Below the pieces are notes generated by a model that saw only the letters and a list, made by a program, of their open reading frames with translations, was not told the DNA's origin and did not search any database. This document shows positions 1 to 6,929 of a stretch of 11,734 nt of DNA, piece after piece (positions within the stretch are counted from its first letter, which is position 1; every line of letters begins with the position of its first letter). The stretch covers positions 1 to 11,734 of the forward strand of contig DQSP01000087.1 in assembly GCA_015663215.1 (NCBI GenBank), read 5' to 3'. The DNA comes from Sulfurimonas sp. (GTDB taxonomy: Bacteria; Campylobacterota; Campylobacteria; Campylobacterales; Sulfurimonadaceae). The position numbers and the translations under genes were made by a program.

Positions 1-30
1 ATTTTAGTATGGTTAATTTTAGAGTGATTT

Positions 31-39
31 TGGTAGAAT
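31..39 (+). promoter_or_regulatory. candidate extended -10 promoter, rightward
   Basis: TGGTAGAAT matches an extended -10 (TGnTATAAT) and lies behind a T-rich stretch, as is common for vegetative promoters in Campylobacterota. Transcription would start near 46-47 and run into the hairpin at 85-114. No open reading frame of useful size follows, so the transcript, if real, would be a small RNA convergent with the 3' end of the leftward gene at 141-494. Weak evidence from sequence alone, since such hexamers arise easily in AT-rich DNA. Confidence 0.3.
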
Positions 40-84
40 ATTTTTTAGTGTTTGGGATTGGGTTCTTTCACAGTCTCAGAGTAT

Positions 85-114
85 CCAATAAGTAGCCTAG
101 CGGCGACTTATTGG
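85..114. other. strong hairpin (perfect 9-bp inverted repeat) in the intergenic region
   Basis: CCAATAAGT at 85-93 is perfectly complementary to ACTTATTGG at 106-114. Inside it, after an A/G mismatch, GCC (95-97) pairs with GGC (102-104) around a TAGC loop, giving a 12-pair structure that is more GC-rich than its surroundings. It lies 27 bases past the stop codon of the leftward gene 141-494. On neither strand does a U-tract follow directly, and the nearest T-run on the + strand is at 136-141, so it is not a textbook terminator. It could be an mRNA 3'-end stabiliser, part of a small RNA, or a dispersed repeat. Confidence 0.6.
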
Positions 115-140
115 CTATCTTCGACCGTTAAAATATCTTT

Positions 141-494
141 TTAATCTAAATACAAACTATGAATGAGTATTTTATAGTTTTGATTATGTTTGTCTGATAT
201 ATTGTCTGTAATTACGAGTGTTTCATTGTCATCATCGAAGTGAAAAGTTTGTTGTGATATCGCAAGTTCTGTTTCAAACTCGATGTTGTTTATCTCAGGT
301 AAGATGACATTTATAGTGCTAGGTCTGTCTATGTGAAAAATTACAGGTGTCATTTCACGAAATATTCTACTCTCACCGACATGATATGCTACTTCAAACT
401 TATTAAACCCCATTGCAGTCTCTGGTGTGATGGCATTCCAAGCTAAAAAAGTGCTAATCGCTTCTTTGTTTTGTTCTTCTTTTGTAAGTGACAT
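141..494 (-). CDS. hypothetical protein, 117 aa
   Basis: I do not recognise this family. The product is a small soluble protein with no signal peptide, membrane segment or cysteine. It is acidic, with a short predicted helix at the N-terminus (about residues 4-20) followed by a mainly beta-like pattern of alternating hydrophobic residues (about 50-115), and an acidic patch FDDDNE near residue 87. The start at 492-494 is supported by a good Shine-Dalgarno sequence on the minus strand (GAAGGA, 7 bases before ATG). The gene is divergent from the CzcI-like gene at 566 and shares a 71-base intergenic region with it. It may belong to the metal-response locus or simply be a neighbour; nothing in the protein decides this. 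Confidence 0.75.
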   Translation of the reverse strand: MSLTKEEQNKEAISTFLAWNAITPETAMGFNKFEVAYHVGESRIFREMTPVIFHIDRPSTINVILPEINNIEFETELAISQQTFHFDDDNETLVITDNISDKHNQNYKILIHSLYLD

Positions 495-525
495 AGTTAT
501 TCCTTCAAGTTGTTGCTAGGGTCTT

Positions 526-531
526 ATTTTA
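526..531 (-). promoter_or_regulatory. candidate -10 for the leftward gene 141-494
   Basis: Read on the minus strand, this is TAAAAT preceded by TAGC. A start about 7 bases further on (near 519) would give a roughly 25-base leader containing the GAAGGA ribosome binding site. No convincing -35 is visible. It lies about 22 bases from the -10 of the divergent gene, so one regulator bound between them could act on both. Confidence 0.4.
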
Positions 532-550
532 GCTAGTATTGACTTAATTA

Positions 551-559
551 TGCTAGAAT
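551..559 (+). promoter_or_regulatory. extended -10 promoter placed for a leaderless transcript of 566-883
   Basis: TGCTAGAAT is an extended -10 whose last base is 7 bases before the A of the ATG at 566. Transcription would therefore start at or next to the start codon. There is no AGG/GGA-type Shine-Dalgarno in the bases before the ATG, which agrees with a leaderless mRNA. The nearby TTGACT at 539-544 is too close (9-base gap) to be a standard -35. Leaderless mRNAs are known in Campylobacterota such as Helicobacter pylori. Confidence 0.5.
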
Positions 560-565
560 TTTAAC

Positions 566-883
566 ATGAAAAACAAAAAGATACTCACTTTGCTTTTACT
601 CTTTGTTATGAGCTTTCAAGTAGTGCATGCTTTTGCCATAGATATGCTTGACTCTCATAAGTGTCAAGTAAGTGAGTATGTACAGGAGTTCTCCCAAGCT
701 GTACACTTAGATGAACCAAATGATATTTGTAATATTCATTCTGAGTTTCATCTTTCTTATCTCATTCCCCAAAACTTAGAAATTATTCAGACACAAAAAC
801 TACAAGAACAACCCTACTCAAATCTTATCTCTTATGACTATGATATTACTAAGACTTTTTTAATACCTCCAAGACACGTTTAA
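566..883 (+). CDS. small exported CzcI-like protein, 105 aa
   Basis: A short secreted protein with a clear signal peptide: basic MKNKK, a hydrophobic core at residues 7-20 and likely cleavage after VHA (22). The mature part (about 83 residues) has two cysteines (C33, C55) and several histidines (H31, H47, H58, H62), including the cluster D53-I-C55-N-I-H58 with H62 one helical turn on, and it ends in PPRHV. Small periplasmic proteins with a Cys/His centre and a PPR-type tail occur at the head of czc-type efflux operons (CzcI family), where a role in metal response or regulation is suspected; that likeness is from memory and is weak in sequence. The start lacks a Shine-Dalgarno but sits 7 bases after an extended -10, so it is probably leaderless. 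A terminator at 1019-1045 separates it from the efflux genes. Possible roles are metal sensor or metal-binding buffer. Confidence 0.75.
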   Translation: MKNKKILTLLLLFVMSFQVVHAFAIDMLDSHKCQVSEYVQEFSQAVHLDEPNDICNIHSEFHLSYLIPQNLEIIQTQKLQEQPYSNLISYDYDITKTFLIPPRHV

Positions 884-1018
884 ACACACCTTTACCTACA
901 GTTATGCTTTTTATAAATAAAAGCTATTTCGATATACACAATTTCAACCAAAATTATGCAATAGAGATTTCTAAAGATTGCCTATGCTTGTTCTTAAGGG
1001 ATGTTTAGTAAAAATTTT

Positions 1019-1045
1019 AAGCCACCTCCACGGTGGTTTGATTTT
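1019..1045 (+). terminator. rho-independent terminator after the CzcI-like gene
   Basis: AAGCCACC (1019-1026) pairs with GGTGGTTT (1032-1039; one G-U pair) around the loop TCCAC, and is followed by GATTTTT. It lies 135 bases beyond the stop of the CzcI-like gene and about 90 bases before the DUF302 start. It should end or attenuate transcription coming from the 551-559 promoter. An A-rich stretch on the left side suggests it could also work on the opposite strand. Confidence 0.75.
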
Positions 1046-1097
1046 TAATGAATGTTCCTTGAGTGCAATGATAGGTAATATTTTTAATTTTTTATTG

Positions 1098-1103
1098 CAT
1101 AAT
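1098..1103 (+). promoter_or_regulatory. candidate -10 of the efflux operon
   Basis: CATAAT, preceded by TTG and a T-rich block at 1079-1096, fits a Campylobacterota-style promoter with weak or absent -35. The predicted start near 1110 gives a leader of about 24 bases carrying the AGAAGGA ribosome binding site at 1121-1126. It lies just after the terminator at 1019-1045, as expected for the independent head of the DUF302-efflux transcript. Placement is an inference. Confidence 0.4.
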
Positions 1104-1133
1104 TTGGGTTTAATACAAAAAGAAGGATATACA

Positions 1134-1517
1134 ATGATATATACAGTAACTACAACTACACCCTTAGCACAAGTAAAAGAAGAACTAGTAGCACACTCTA
1201 AAGAGTCTGGATTTGGAGTACTTGGATCTTACGAATTTCAAAAAATTCTCCAAACAAAAGGTTTTCCAATAGATAAAGATATAACGGTTTATGAGGTATG
1301 TAACCCTAGTGCAGCTCAGGAGATACTTCAATCAATGTCTGCAATATCGGTATACTTACCTTGTCGCTTATCTGTTTATGAGGAAAATGGAAAAACAGTT
1401 TTAGCTACGATAAATATGAAAACAGTTGCTGATAGTCTCGATATAGATGAGGAGTTAAAGTCTCATATTCATAGTGTTTATGAGTATCTTGAAAATATTA
1501 TGAATTCATGGAATTAG
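1134..1517 (+). CDS. DUF302 domain protein, 127 aa
   Basis: The whole protein matches the DUF302 fold pattern: GFGVLGSYEFQKIL (26-39), KGF (42-44), YEVCNP (53-58) and YLPCRLSVYE (74-83), with the two conserved family cysteines C56 and C77. It has no signal peptide and so should be cytoplasmic. The biochemical role of DUF302 is not established; members often sit beside redox, thiol or metal genes, and the two cysteines would suit metal or thiol chemistry. The start at 1134 was chosen because AGAAGGA lies 7 bases upstream and the family similarity begins there. An in-frame ATG at 978 would add 52 residues translated through the terminator hairpin, which is implausible. The next gene begins one base after its stop, so it is the first gene of the efflux operon. 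Confidence 0.88.
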   Translation: MIYTVTTTTPLAQVKEELVAHSKESGFGVLGSYEFQKILQTKGFPIDKDITVYEVCNPSAAQEILQSMSAISVYLPCRLSVYEENGKTVLATINMKTVADSLDIDEELKSHIHSVYEYLENIMNSWN

Positions 1518-1518
1518 A

Positions 1519-2685
1519 ATGAAGATAGTATTTTTAACAACTTTACTTATAGGGAGCCTTTATGCCCAAAGTTTTGAGGATTTTTTAGCAGACTCACTGA
1601 AAAAAAGTCCATTACTACAAACAAATGCTTTGAGCCTAGAACAAGCACAAGAAAAGTCAAGTATGACAACAAGGTACAAAAACCCAACTCTTTCACTTGA
1701 AGTGTCAAACTTTTCTCCAGATATAGGAGATAGTGAAGTGGGATATAGTGCAACACTTACGCAACCTATACGTTTATGGGGTGTCTCAAGTGCAAGAGAA
1801 GATTTAGCATATGCACAGACTGAGCAAGTAAAAGCAGGGGTAAAACTCTCTCGAGCAGGTTTTACAAGAGAACTTTCATCACTGTATGCAAAGTATAAAA
1901 GAGCAGTAAGTGCTGAGCATTTAGCACAAGAAGAGTTGGCTATTGCTCAAAAGATTGCAAATATTTCTCAGAGTAGATTTGAGAATGGAAGTATTGCAAA
2001 AGTGAAGTACCTACAAGCTTCTCTTGATACAAAAGGTGTGCAAAATTTTCTTGCACAAACGGCAGTTAAAAAAACGACCGCATACTATAGAATGATGGGA
2101 TATAGAGGTTTAAATGATGAGATAGAAGTTGATACTGCATATACTTTTATGCTGTCTGAGTATGGTAAAGCTATCTCAAACGCAAGCATAGAACTCTCTC
2201 GTGCGACAGAAAAAAGTGCAAGAGCAAGTTCAAAACTTAATGCAAACAAATTAGAGTGGATTAGTGTGTATGGTCAGTTTGAGCAAGAACCAGATCAGGG
2301 TATCGCAAGAGTTGGGATAAATCTTCCCCTCCTTGCGTTTAATACTAAAAGCCAAGAGAAACAGATATCAAAACTCTCAGCTGATAAGGCAAAACTTTTT
2401 ACTCAAAACCTCACAAATCAAATAAGCTTTAAACTTCGTGAACTTCAAAACTCCATAAAAACATTAGCAGTAGTAGAAGAGACTTCTTTAGAGTTACTAC
2501 AATCGCAAAAAGAGCTTTTAGAGATGTATGAAGAGGGTTATAAAATAGCCAATATTGATCTAATAGAGCTACAAACTATCAAAAACCAACTCATACAGAC
2601 AAAAGAAAACCTCTTAAATATAATACTCTCAAAAGAGTTAAACATCATAGAACATAACTACTTAACAGGAACATATAATGAATAA
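1519..2685 (+). CDS. TolC/CzcC-type outer membrane efflux protein, 388 aa
   Basis: The outer-membrane channel of a tripartite metal efflux pump, expected to trimerise and dock on the adaptor encoded next. The N-terminus is a signal peptide (MKIVFLTTLLIGSLYA, then QS) with no lipobox and no cysteine in the protein, so it is not a lipoprotein. Two outer-membrane efflux protein repeats are visible as long Ala/Gln/Glu-rich helices (about 85-200 and 275-385) separated by beta segments, including NPTLSLEVSNF (about 54-64) and WISVYGQFEQEP. The heptad-like N-terminal stretch SPLLQTNALSLEQAQ is typical of the family. It is slightly short for CzcC-like proteins. The start is one base after the DUF302 stop, with a modest GGA 6 bases upstream, and the 3' end overlaps the adaptor gene by 8 bases, so translation is probably coupled. 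Confidence 0.93.
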   Translation: MKIVFLTTLLIGSLYAQSFEDFLADSLKKSPLLQTNALSLEQAQEKSSMTTRYKNPTLSLEVSNFSPDIGDSEVGYSATLTQPIRLWGVSSAREDLAYAQTEQVKAGVKLSRAGFTRELSSLYAKYKRAVSAEHLAQEELAIAQKIANISQSRFENGSIAKVKYLQASLDTKGVQNFLAQTAVKKTTAYYRMMGYRGLNDEIEVDTAYTFMLSEYGKAISNASIELSRATEKSARASSKLNANKLEWISVYGQFEQEPDQGIARVGINLPLLAFNTKSQEKQISKLSADKAKLFTQNLTNQISFKLRELQNSIKTLAVVEETSLELLQSQKELLEMYEEGYKIANIDLIELQTIKNQLIQTKENLLNIILSKELNIIEHNYLTGTYNE

Positions 2686-3805
2686 GTTACTACTTGCAAG
2701 TCTTATACTTGCATCAAGCCTCTTGGCAACTGAGATACCTATATCTAAGGTTTCATTGCACAAGTTTAACAAATCGGTGGCATTAAATGCTCAGATAATT
2801 CAACTCTCAAATGCACAACAGTCTGTGACTTCGCTAGTTGCAGGACATTTAGAAAAGTACTATGTTAAGCCTGCACAGAAGGTAAAAGAGGGGCAAAGAG
2901 TGGCTCTTATAGAGTCTATCGTTGTCTCAAAAATGTCAGCAGATTATCTTGCACTAAAGAAGCAACTACAAGCAACAGACAAAAATTATAAATCAGTAAA
3001 AAAACTTTATGAAAAAGGTATGACTTCTATGCAGGAGTTAAACAACCAAGAGATTAAACGCAGTAAGATAAATGCACAACTCACAGCACTAGAATCACAA
3101 CTCTCTACTCTAGGTATAAAAGCAGAGAAACTAAAAAGTGCTACAGCGAACTTTGTGCTCTATGCACATAGTGCAGGAACAGTTTCGGCACTACTCCAGC
3201 CTTTACACTCTTCTATAAATGTGAGTGAACCTGTTATAAATTTAGTAAAAAATCAAGCCTATTATATCAAGTCATTTTTACCTCTTGAGTATGCAACAAA
3301 GGTAAAAGTTGGGGATAAAATAGTAGTAAAGTATGAAACTAAAGATATAGTTACTCATGTAACACAGATACTTCCAAAGATAGATACGACTACACAAAGA
3401 GTAGTAGTGCTCTCAAGTGTAGATGAAAAAGTAGAAAATTTCTTTATAAATACCTACCTTAAATCTACTGTTTATTTTGGAGAAGAGAGTACTCATCTTG
3501 CAGTAAAAAAATCAGCACTTAGTTTTTTTAATAACGAGTGGGTTGTTTTTGTGCCTAATGAAGAAGAGCATGAAGAAGAATCAGGTGAAGAAGGTCATGA
3601 AGAACATGAAGAGGGGAGTGAACATGGCGAACATCATGAAGAGCATGAAGCACCTTACACACTCGCAGTTGTTAAGATAATCGCTGAAGATGAAAACTTT
3701 GTAGCTGTTTTAGGTTTACAAGAGGGTCAAGAGTATGTGAGTGCTAAATCATACTATGTAAAATCAATGATACTCAAAGGTGCTCTTGGCGAGCATGGTC
3801 ACTAG
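2678..3805 (+). CDS. periplasmic adaptor (membrane fusion protein) of HME-RND pump, CzcB/CusB type, 375 aa
   Basis: Links the inner-membrane pump to the outer-membrane channel. It has a signal peptide (residues 1-17), two half-motifs of the barrel-sandwich (lipoyl-like) domain (about 49-80 and 158-190), an alpha-hairpin between them (about 85-155), and a beta-barrel domain beginning near YIKSFLPLEYATKVKVGDK (196-214). A very acidic, histidine-rich insertion lies at residues 295-324 (17 Glu and 7 His in 30 residues) within the membrane-proximal part, and the protein ends in GEHGH. Such His/Glu segments in heavy-metal adaptors are thought to bind or relay divalent metal. AGGA lies 7 bases before the ATG, which overlaps the end of the channel gene by 8 bases. 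The pump gene follows after 8 bases. The class is certain; the metal is not. Confidence 0.94.
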   Translation: MNKLLLASLILASSLLATEIPISKVSLHKFNKSVALNAQIIQLSNAQQSVTSLVAGHLEKYYVKPAQKVKEGQRVALIESIVVSKMSADYLALKKQLQATDKNYKSVKKLYEKGMTSMQELNNQEIKRSKINAQLTALESQLSTLGIKAEKLKSATANFVLYAHSAGTVSALLQPLHSSINVSEPVINLVKNQAYYIKSFLPLEYATKVKVGDKIVVKYETKDIVTHVTQILPKIDTTTQRVVVLSSVDEKVENFFINTYLKSTVYFGEESTHLAVKKSALSFFNNEWVVFVPNEEEHEEESGEEGHEEHEEGSEHGEHHEEHEAPYTLAVVKIIAEDENFVAVLGLQEGQEYVSAKSYYVKSMILKGALGEHGH

Positions 3806-3813
3806 GGTTTAGG

Positions 3814-6800
3814 ATGTTAGAAAAACTCATAGAGCTTTCGCTCAAGTATAAAGTACTCGTTTTAGTCCTTTTTATGACTATCTCTGCGTTTGGTTTTAAA
3901 GCCTACCAAGAGATACCAGTAGATGCATTTCCAGACATAACACCAAAACAGGTTGTTATCTACACAGAATCACCAGGAAACTCAGCTGAAGATATAGAAA
4001 AACTCATCACTTACCCTATAGAATCTGCAGTATCAGGTATGGCAGGGGTAAAACTCATCATGTCAAACTCGATTTTTGGACTCTCGTATGTGAGTATCTT
4101 CTTTGAAGACTCTATGGATATTTATTTTTTACGTCAACTTGTGAGTGAACGTATGGCTACTGTAGATATTCCAAGAGGCTGGGGAAAACCACAACTAGGA
4201 CCAAATACAACAGGGCTAGGGCAGGTCTTTTGGTACGAGGTAAAAGATAGCACGGGAAAATACACACTCAGAGAAATCAGAGAGATGCAGGAGTATATAG
4301 TAACACCACTGCTCAAGTCTGTAAGTGGCGTTGAAGAGGTTATTAGTTGGGGTGGACAAGAGAAGCAGTACAATGTACTCATAGATACAAAAAAACTCCA
4401 AAACTTCGATGTCACATATGCTGATATTATACAAGCCTTGCAAAGCTCAAACCAAGCAGCAGGTGGTCAGTACCTTGAGTTTAACTCTGAGCAGTATCTC
4501 ATACGTGGTGCAGGTCTGTATAAAACACTTGATGATATAAGAAACACTGTGATTAAAAGTAGTGTAGCACAGTCTATCACTATAGGTGACGTTGCAGTAG
4601 TTGCTCCTGGTTCTGCTCCGCGTTTTGGTGCTGTGAGTATAGATGGGGAAGAAGCTGTTATGGGTATGGTGCTCCAGCGTACTGCAACAAACGCAGCCAA
4701 AGTTGTAGAGAACATAAAAGCGAAACTTCAAACTGTAAATAGCACACTCCCTGATGGTGTAAGTATAGAGACTATTTATGACAGAACTGAGATTACTCAC
4801 AAGGCAGTAAATACTATGACTTCTGCCCTTATAAGTGGAATCATTTTAGTTGCTATTGTGCTGTTTTTATTTTTATTTGAGTTAAGAAGTGCATTTATTG
4901 TTATTTTATCACTGCCTCTTTCTCTTCTTATCGCATTTTTACTGATGGACTATTACGAGCTCTCAGCAAACCTAATGAGTCTCTCAGGTTTAGCAATAGC
5001 TGTTGGTATGATAGTTGATGGAACTATTGTTATAGTAGAAAACAGTTTTAGAAAACTCCATGATGAACCAGATGCCCCAAAGGTTGAGGTTGTCGCAGCT
5101 GCTGCAAAAGAGGTAGCAACTCCTGTAACTTATGCAGTGCTTATTATCGCTGCTGTATTTATTCCTCTTCTTTCTCTTGATGGTTTAGCAGGTAAACTCT
5201 ACTCTCCGATGGCTCTCAACATCGTTTTTGTAATGCTGGGTTCTTTGTTAGTCGCGTTAGTTTTAGTACCAGTACTTGTTTTACTGCTTTTAAAACCAAC
5301 ATCTTCTTCTGAAAATGTCGTGATGAAAAAAATCAAAAAAGTCTACACACCGTTACTTATCTTTGCACTGAGTAATGCAAAAAAAGTTTTAATAGCGGTA
5401 AGTATTATTTTTGTAGCACTAGCCTATGTCCTTACACAGCAAGGACGAGAGTTTATGCCCTCTTTTAATGAAGAGTCGATTATGTACCGTGTAATAGCCA
5501 TTCCTGGAACGGCTCTGACTCAGTCTGTAGTAACAGCTCAGATGGTTGAAAAACATATACTCAAAACGTATCCAGATGAAGTCTCTTCTGTTCTTTCTAT
5601 GATAGGGCGCAGTGAGAAGGGTGAAACAGCTCAAGGTAACTATATGGAGGTTCTTTTAACTCTAAAACCGGGTATAAAAGACCTTGAAGCCTTAACACAG
5701 GAGATGAACGAAGAGCTAGAGCATAAGTTTACTCATGTGGCATTTATCCCAACACAGCCAATCGCTATGAGAATAGAAGAACTCCTAGAGGGTGTAAAAG
5801 CAGAACTCGCTGTCAAGATTTACGGTGATGACCAAAAAGTTTTAGATGCAATTGCTCAAGAGATTCAATCAACTTTGGCTTCGGTAGATGGACTTGAGCG
5901 AATGGAAGTTGAGTCACAGCTTGGTCAAGCACAGATAAAAATCACACCAGACTATTTAGCACTTGCAAGGTACGGCATCAGTGTGGATGAAGTTATGGAT
6001 GTCATTCGTAACGGTATAGGTGAAGAGCCTGTGAGTGAGAAGATAGAAGGGATTCGTCGTTTTGGCATAGTTGCTAAGATAAAAGATGCCAAAAAAGATA
6101 TAGAGTCTATAAAAAAAGTAACTCTTCGTTCAAAGTCAGGTGCATTAGTAACACTTGATCAAATATGTACAGTAAAGATACAACAGGGTGCTGCATTTAT
6201 AAAACGTGAAAACCTTAGTCGTTATATGGTTCTTTCTATGGAAGTAGAGGGTCGTGATGTGGCTTCGTTTGTGGCTGAAGCTGACAGACTTATAAAGACA
6301 AAAGTCAATATGCCTACGGGTTACTATATTGGCTGGGCTGGGGACTTTAAAAACATGAAAGAAGCGACCGAGAAGTTGATGCTTATCATCCCTATCACTA
6401 TCCTTATAGTGATTTTACTGCTTTATACTGTGTTTAACTCTCTTGGTAAAGCGATGATAATCTTACTCAATGTCCCTTTTGGATTTATAGGTGGAATCAT
6501 TGCACTTGTTGTGAGTGGTATTTATCTCTCTGTTTCGGCTATTGTAGGGTTTTTAGCTATTTTTGCCATTGCTATACTGAATGGTATTGTGCTTGTGAGT
6601 TTCATAGATGAACTACGAGTAAAATTTCCAAATGTTTCACTCAAGACTCTTCTAAAAGATGCAACACTACTGCGTTTGAGACCAGTTCTTATGACTGCAT
6701 TTACAACACTTTTTGGTATACTACCTCTACTCTTTGCCTCTGGTGTTGGTAGTGAGATACAGTATCCACTCTCTGTAGTTATAACAGGCGGCATAATAAG

Positions 6801-6873
6801 TTCAACATTTTTAACACTACTTATTTTGCCTTCTACTTATCTTCTCTTTTATGAAAAGGAGCATAAGTGCTAA
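3814..6873 (+). CDS. heavy-metal efflux RND permease (CzcA/CusA family), 1019 aa
   Basis: The proton-driven inner-membrane pump of the complex, full length for the family. It has TM1 at about residues 12-30, a periplasmic porter domain beginning EIPVDAFPDITPKQVVIYTESPG, TM2-TM6 from about 335, a second porter domain from about 545, and TM8-TM12 at the end. In TM4 the acid residues D402 and E409 (VGMIVDGT...VIVEN) are present, but the first Asp of the CzcA pattern DFG-x3-D is Ala396, as in CusA-like pumps. The cleft methionines known from E. coli CusA are mostly absent: by hand alignment the third falls on Glu656 (RIEELLEGV, 653-661), which resembles CzcA, and the first on an Arg. It therefore mixes features of the divalent and monovalent classes, and I do not assign czcA or cusA. 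AGGG 6 bases before the ATG supports the start. Confidence 0.95.
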   Translation: MLEKLIELSLKYKVLVLVLFMTISAFGFKAYQEIPVDAFPDITPKQVVIYTESPGNSAEDIEKLITYPIESAVSGMAGVKLIMSNSIFGLSYVSIFFEDSMDIYFLRQLVSERMATVDIPRGWGKPQLGPNTTGLGQVFWYEVKDSTGKYTLREIREMQEYIVTPLLKSVSGVEEVISWGGQEKQYNVLIDTKKLQNFDVTYADIIQALQSSNQAAGGQYLEFNSEQYLIRGAGLYKTLDDIRNTVIKSSVAQSITIGDVAVVAPGSAPRFGAVSIDGEEAVMGMVLQRTATNAAKVVENIKAKLQTVNSTLPDGVSIETIYDRTEITHKAVNTMTSALISGIILVAIVLFLFLFELRSAFIVILSLPLSLLIAFLLMDYYELSANLMSLSGLAIAVGMIVDGTIVIVENSFRKLHDEPDAPKVEVVAAAAKEVATPVTYAVLIIAAVFIPLLSLDGLAGKLYSPMALNIVFVMLGSLLVALVLVPVLVLLLLKPTSSSENVVMKKIKKVYTPLLIFALSNAKKVLIAVSIIFVALAYVLTQQGREFMPSFNEESIMYRVIAIPGTALTQSVVTAQMVEKHILKTYPDEVSSVLSMIGRSEKGETAQGNYMEVLLTLKPGIKDLEALTQEMNEELEHKFTHVAFIPTQPIAMRIEELLEGVKAELAVKIYGDDQKVLDAIAQEIQSTLASVDGLERMEVESQLGQAQIKITPDYLALARYGISVDEVMDVIRNGIGEEPVSEKIEGIRRFGIVAKIKDAKKDIESIKKVTLRSKSGALVTLDQICTVKIQQGAAFIKRENLSRYMVLSMEVEGRDVASFVAEADRLIKTKVNMPTGYYIGWAGDFKNMKEATEKLMLIIPITILIVILLLYTVFNSLGKAMIILLNVPFGFIGGIIALVVSGIYLSVSAIVGFLAIFAIAILNGIVLVSFIDELRVKFPNVSLKTLLKDATLLRLRPVLMTAFTTLFGILPLLFASGVGSEIQYPLSVVITGGIISSTFLTLLILPSTYLLFYEKEHKC

Positions 6874-6889
6874 CACTTCGCTAACACTT
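6869..6889 (+). promoter_or_regulatory. 11-bp-period direct repeat, candidate response-regulator operator
   Basis: GCTAACACTT occurs at 6869-6878 and again at 6880-6889, exactly one helical turn apart. Tandem repeats of 10-11 bp placed on or near the -35 region are the usual binding sites of OmpR/PhoB-type regulators. The second copy ends 6 bases before the GATACT at 6896-6901, and an OmpR-type regulator is encoded three genes downstream. The first copy overlaps the stop codon of the RND gene. The identity of the binding protein is inferred. Confidence 0.5.
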
Positions 6890-6892
6890 TTA

Positions 6893-6901
6893 TGTGATAC
6901 T
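6893..6901 (+). promoter_or_regulatory. candidate activator-dependent promoter for the Met/His-rich gene
   Basis: TGTGATACT reads as an extended -10 (TG, one base, GATACT; 4 of 6 consensus bases). The start would fall near 6908, leaving about 22 bases of leader with an AAAGGA site at 6917-6922. A weak -10 with a tandem repeat in place of a -35 is the usual form of a promoter that needs an OmpR-type activator. This would let the Met/His protein, barrel and regulator genes be induced separately from the pump. Confidence 0.42.
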
Positions 6902-6929
6902 ACGACTATCAAAACAAAAGGATTACAAA

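Noticed and set aside
1..140. Known structured RNA (tmRNA, SRP RNA, RNase P RNA, tRNA) or integron attC site
   Set aside because: None of the conserved core sequences of those RNAs was found on either strand, and the attC end motifs do not match.
539..544. TTGACT as -35 for the gene at 566
   Set aside because: The gap to the -10 at 554 is only 9 bases, far from the usual 16-18.
978..1133. N-terminal extension of the DUF302 gene from ATG 978
   Set aside because: It would be translated through the terminator hairpin and promoter region, shows no family similarity, and a good ribosome site sits at the internal ATG 1134.
4134..4800. Several minus-strand open frames inside the pump gene
   Set aside because: They are shadows of the RND gene: low-complexity translations, no ribosome sites, and the + strand protein is clearly conserved. 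The same holds for minus-strand frames at 1547-1756, 5419-5634, 6522-6794, 8750-8947 and 10474-10704.
6865..6878. AAGTG/CACTT inverted repeat after the pump gene as a terminator
   Set aside because: Only 5 pairs and no following run of T; the direct repeat and -10 explain the region better.
6894..6929. Upstream ATG 6894 for the Met/His-rich gene
   Set aside because: It places 12 charged residues ahead of a normal signal peptide, lies in the candidate promoter and has no ribosome site; ATG 6930 has AAAGGA at proper distance.
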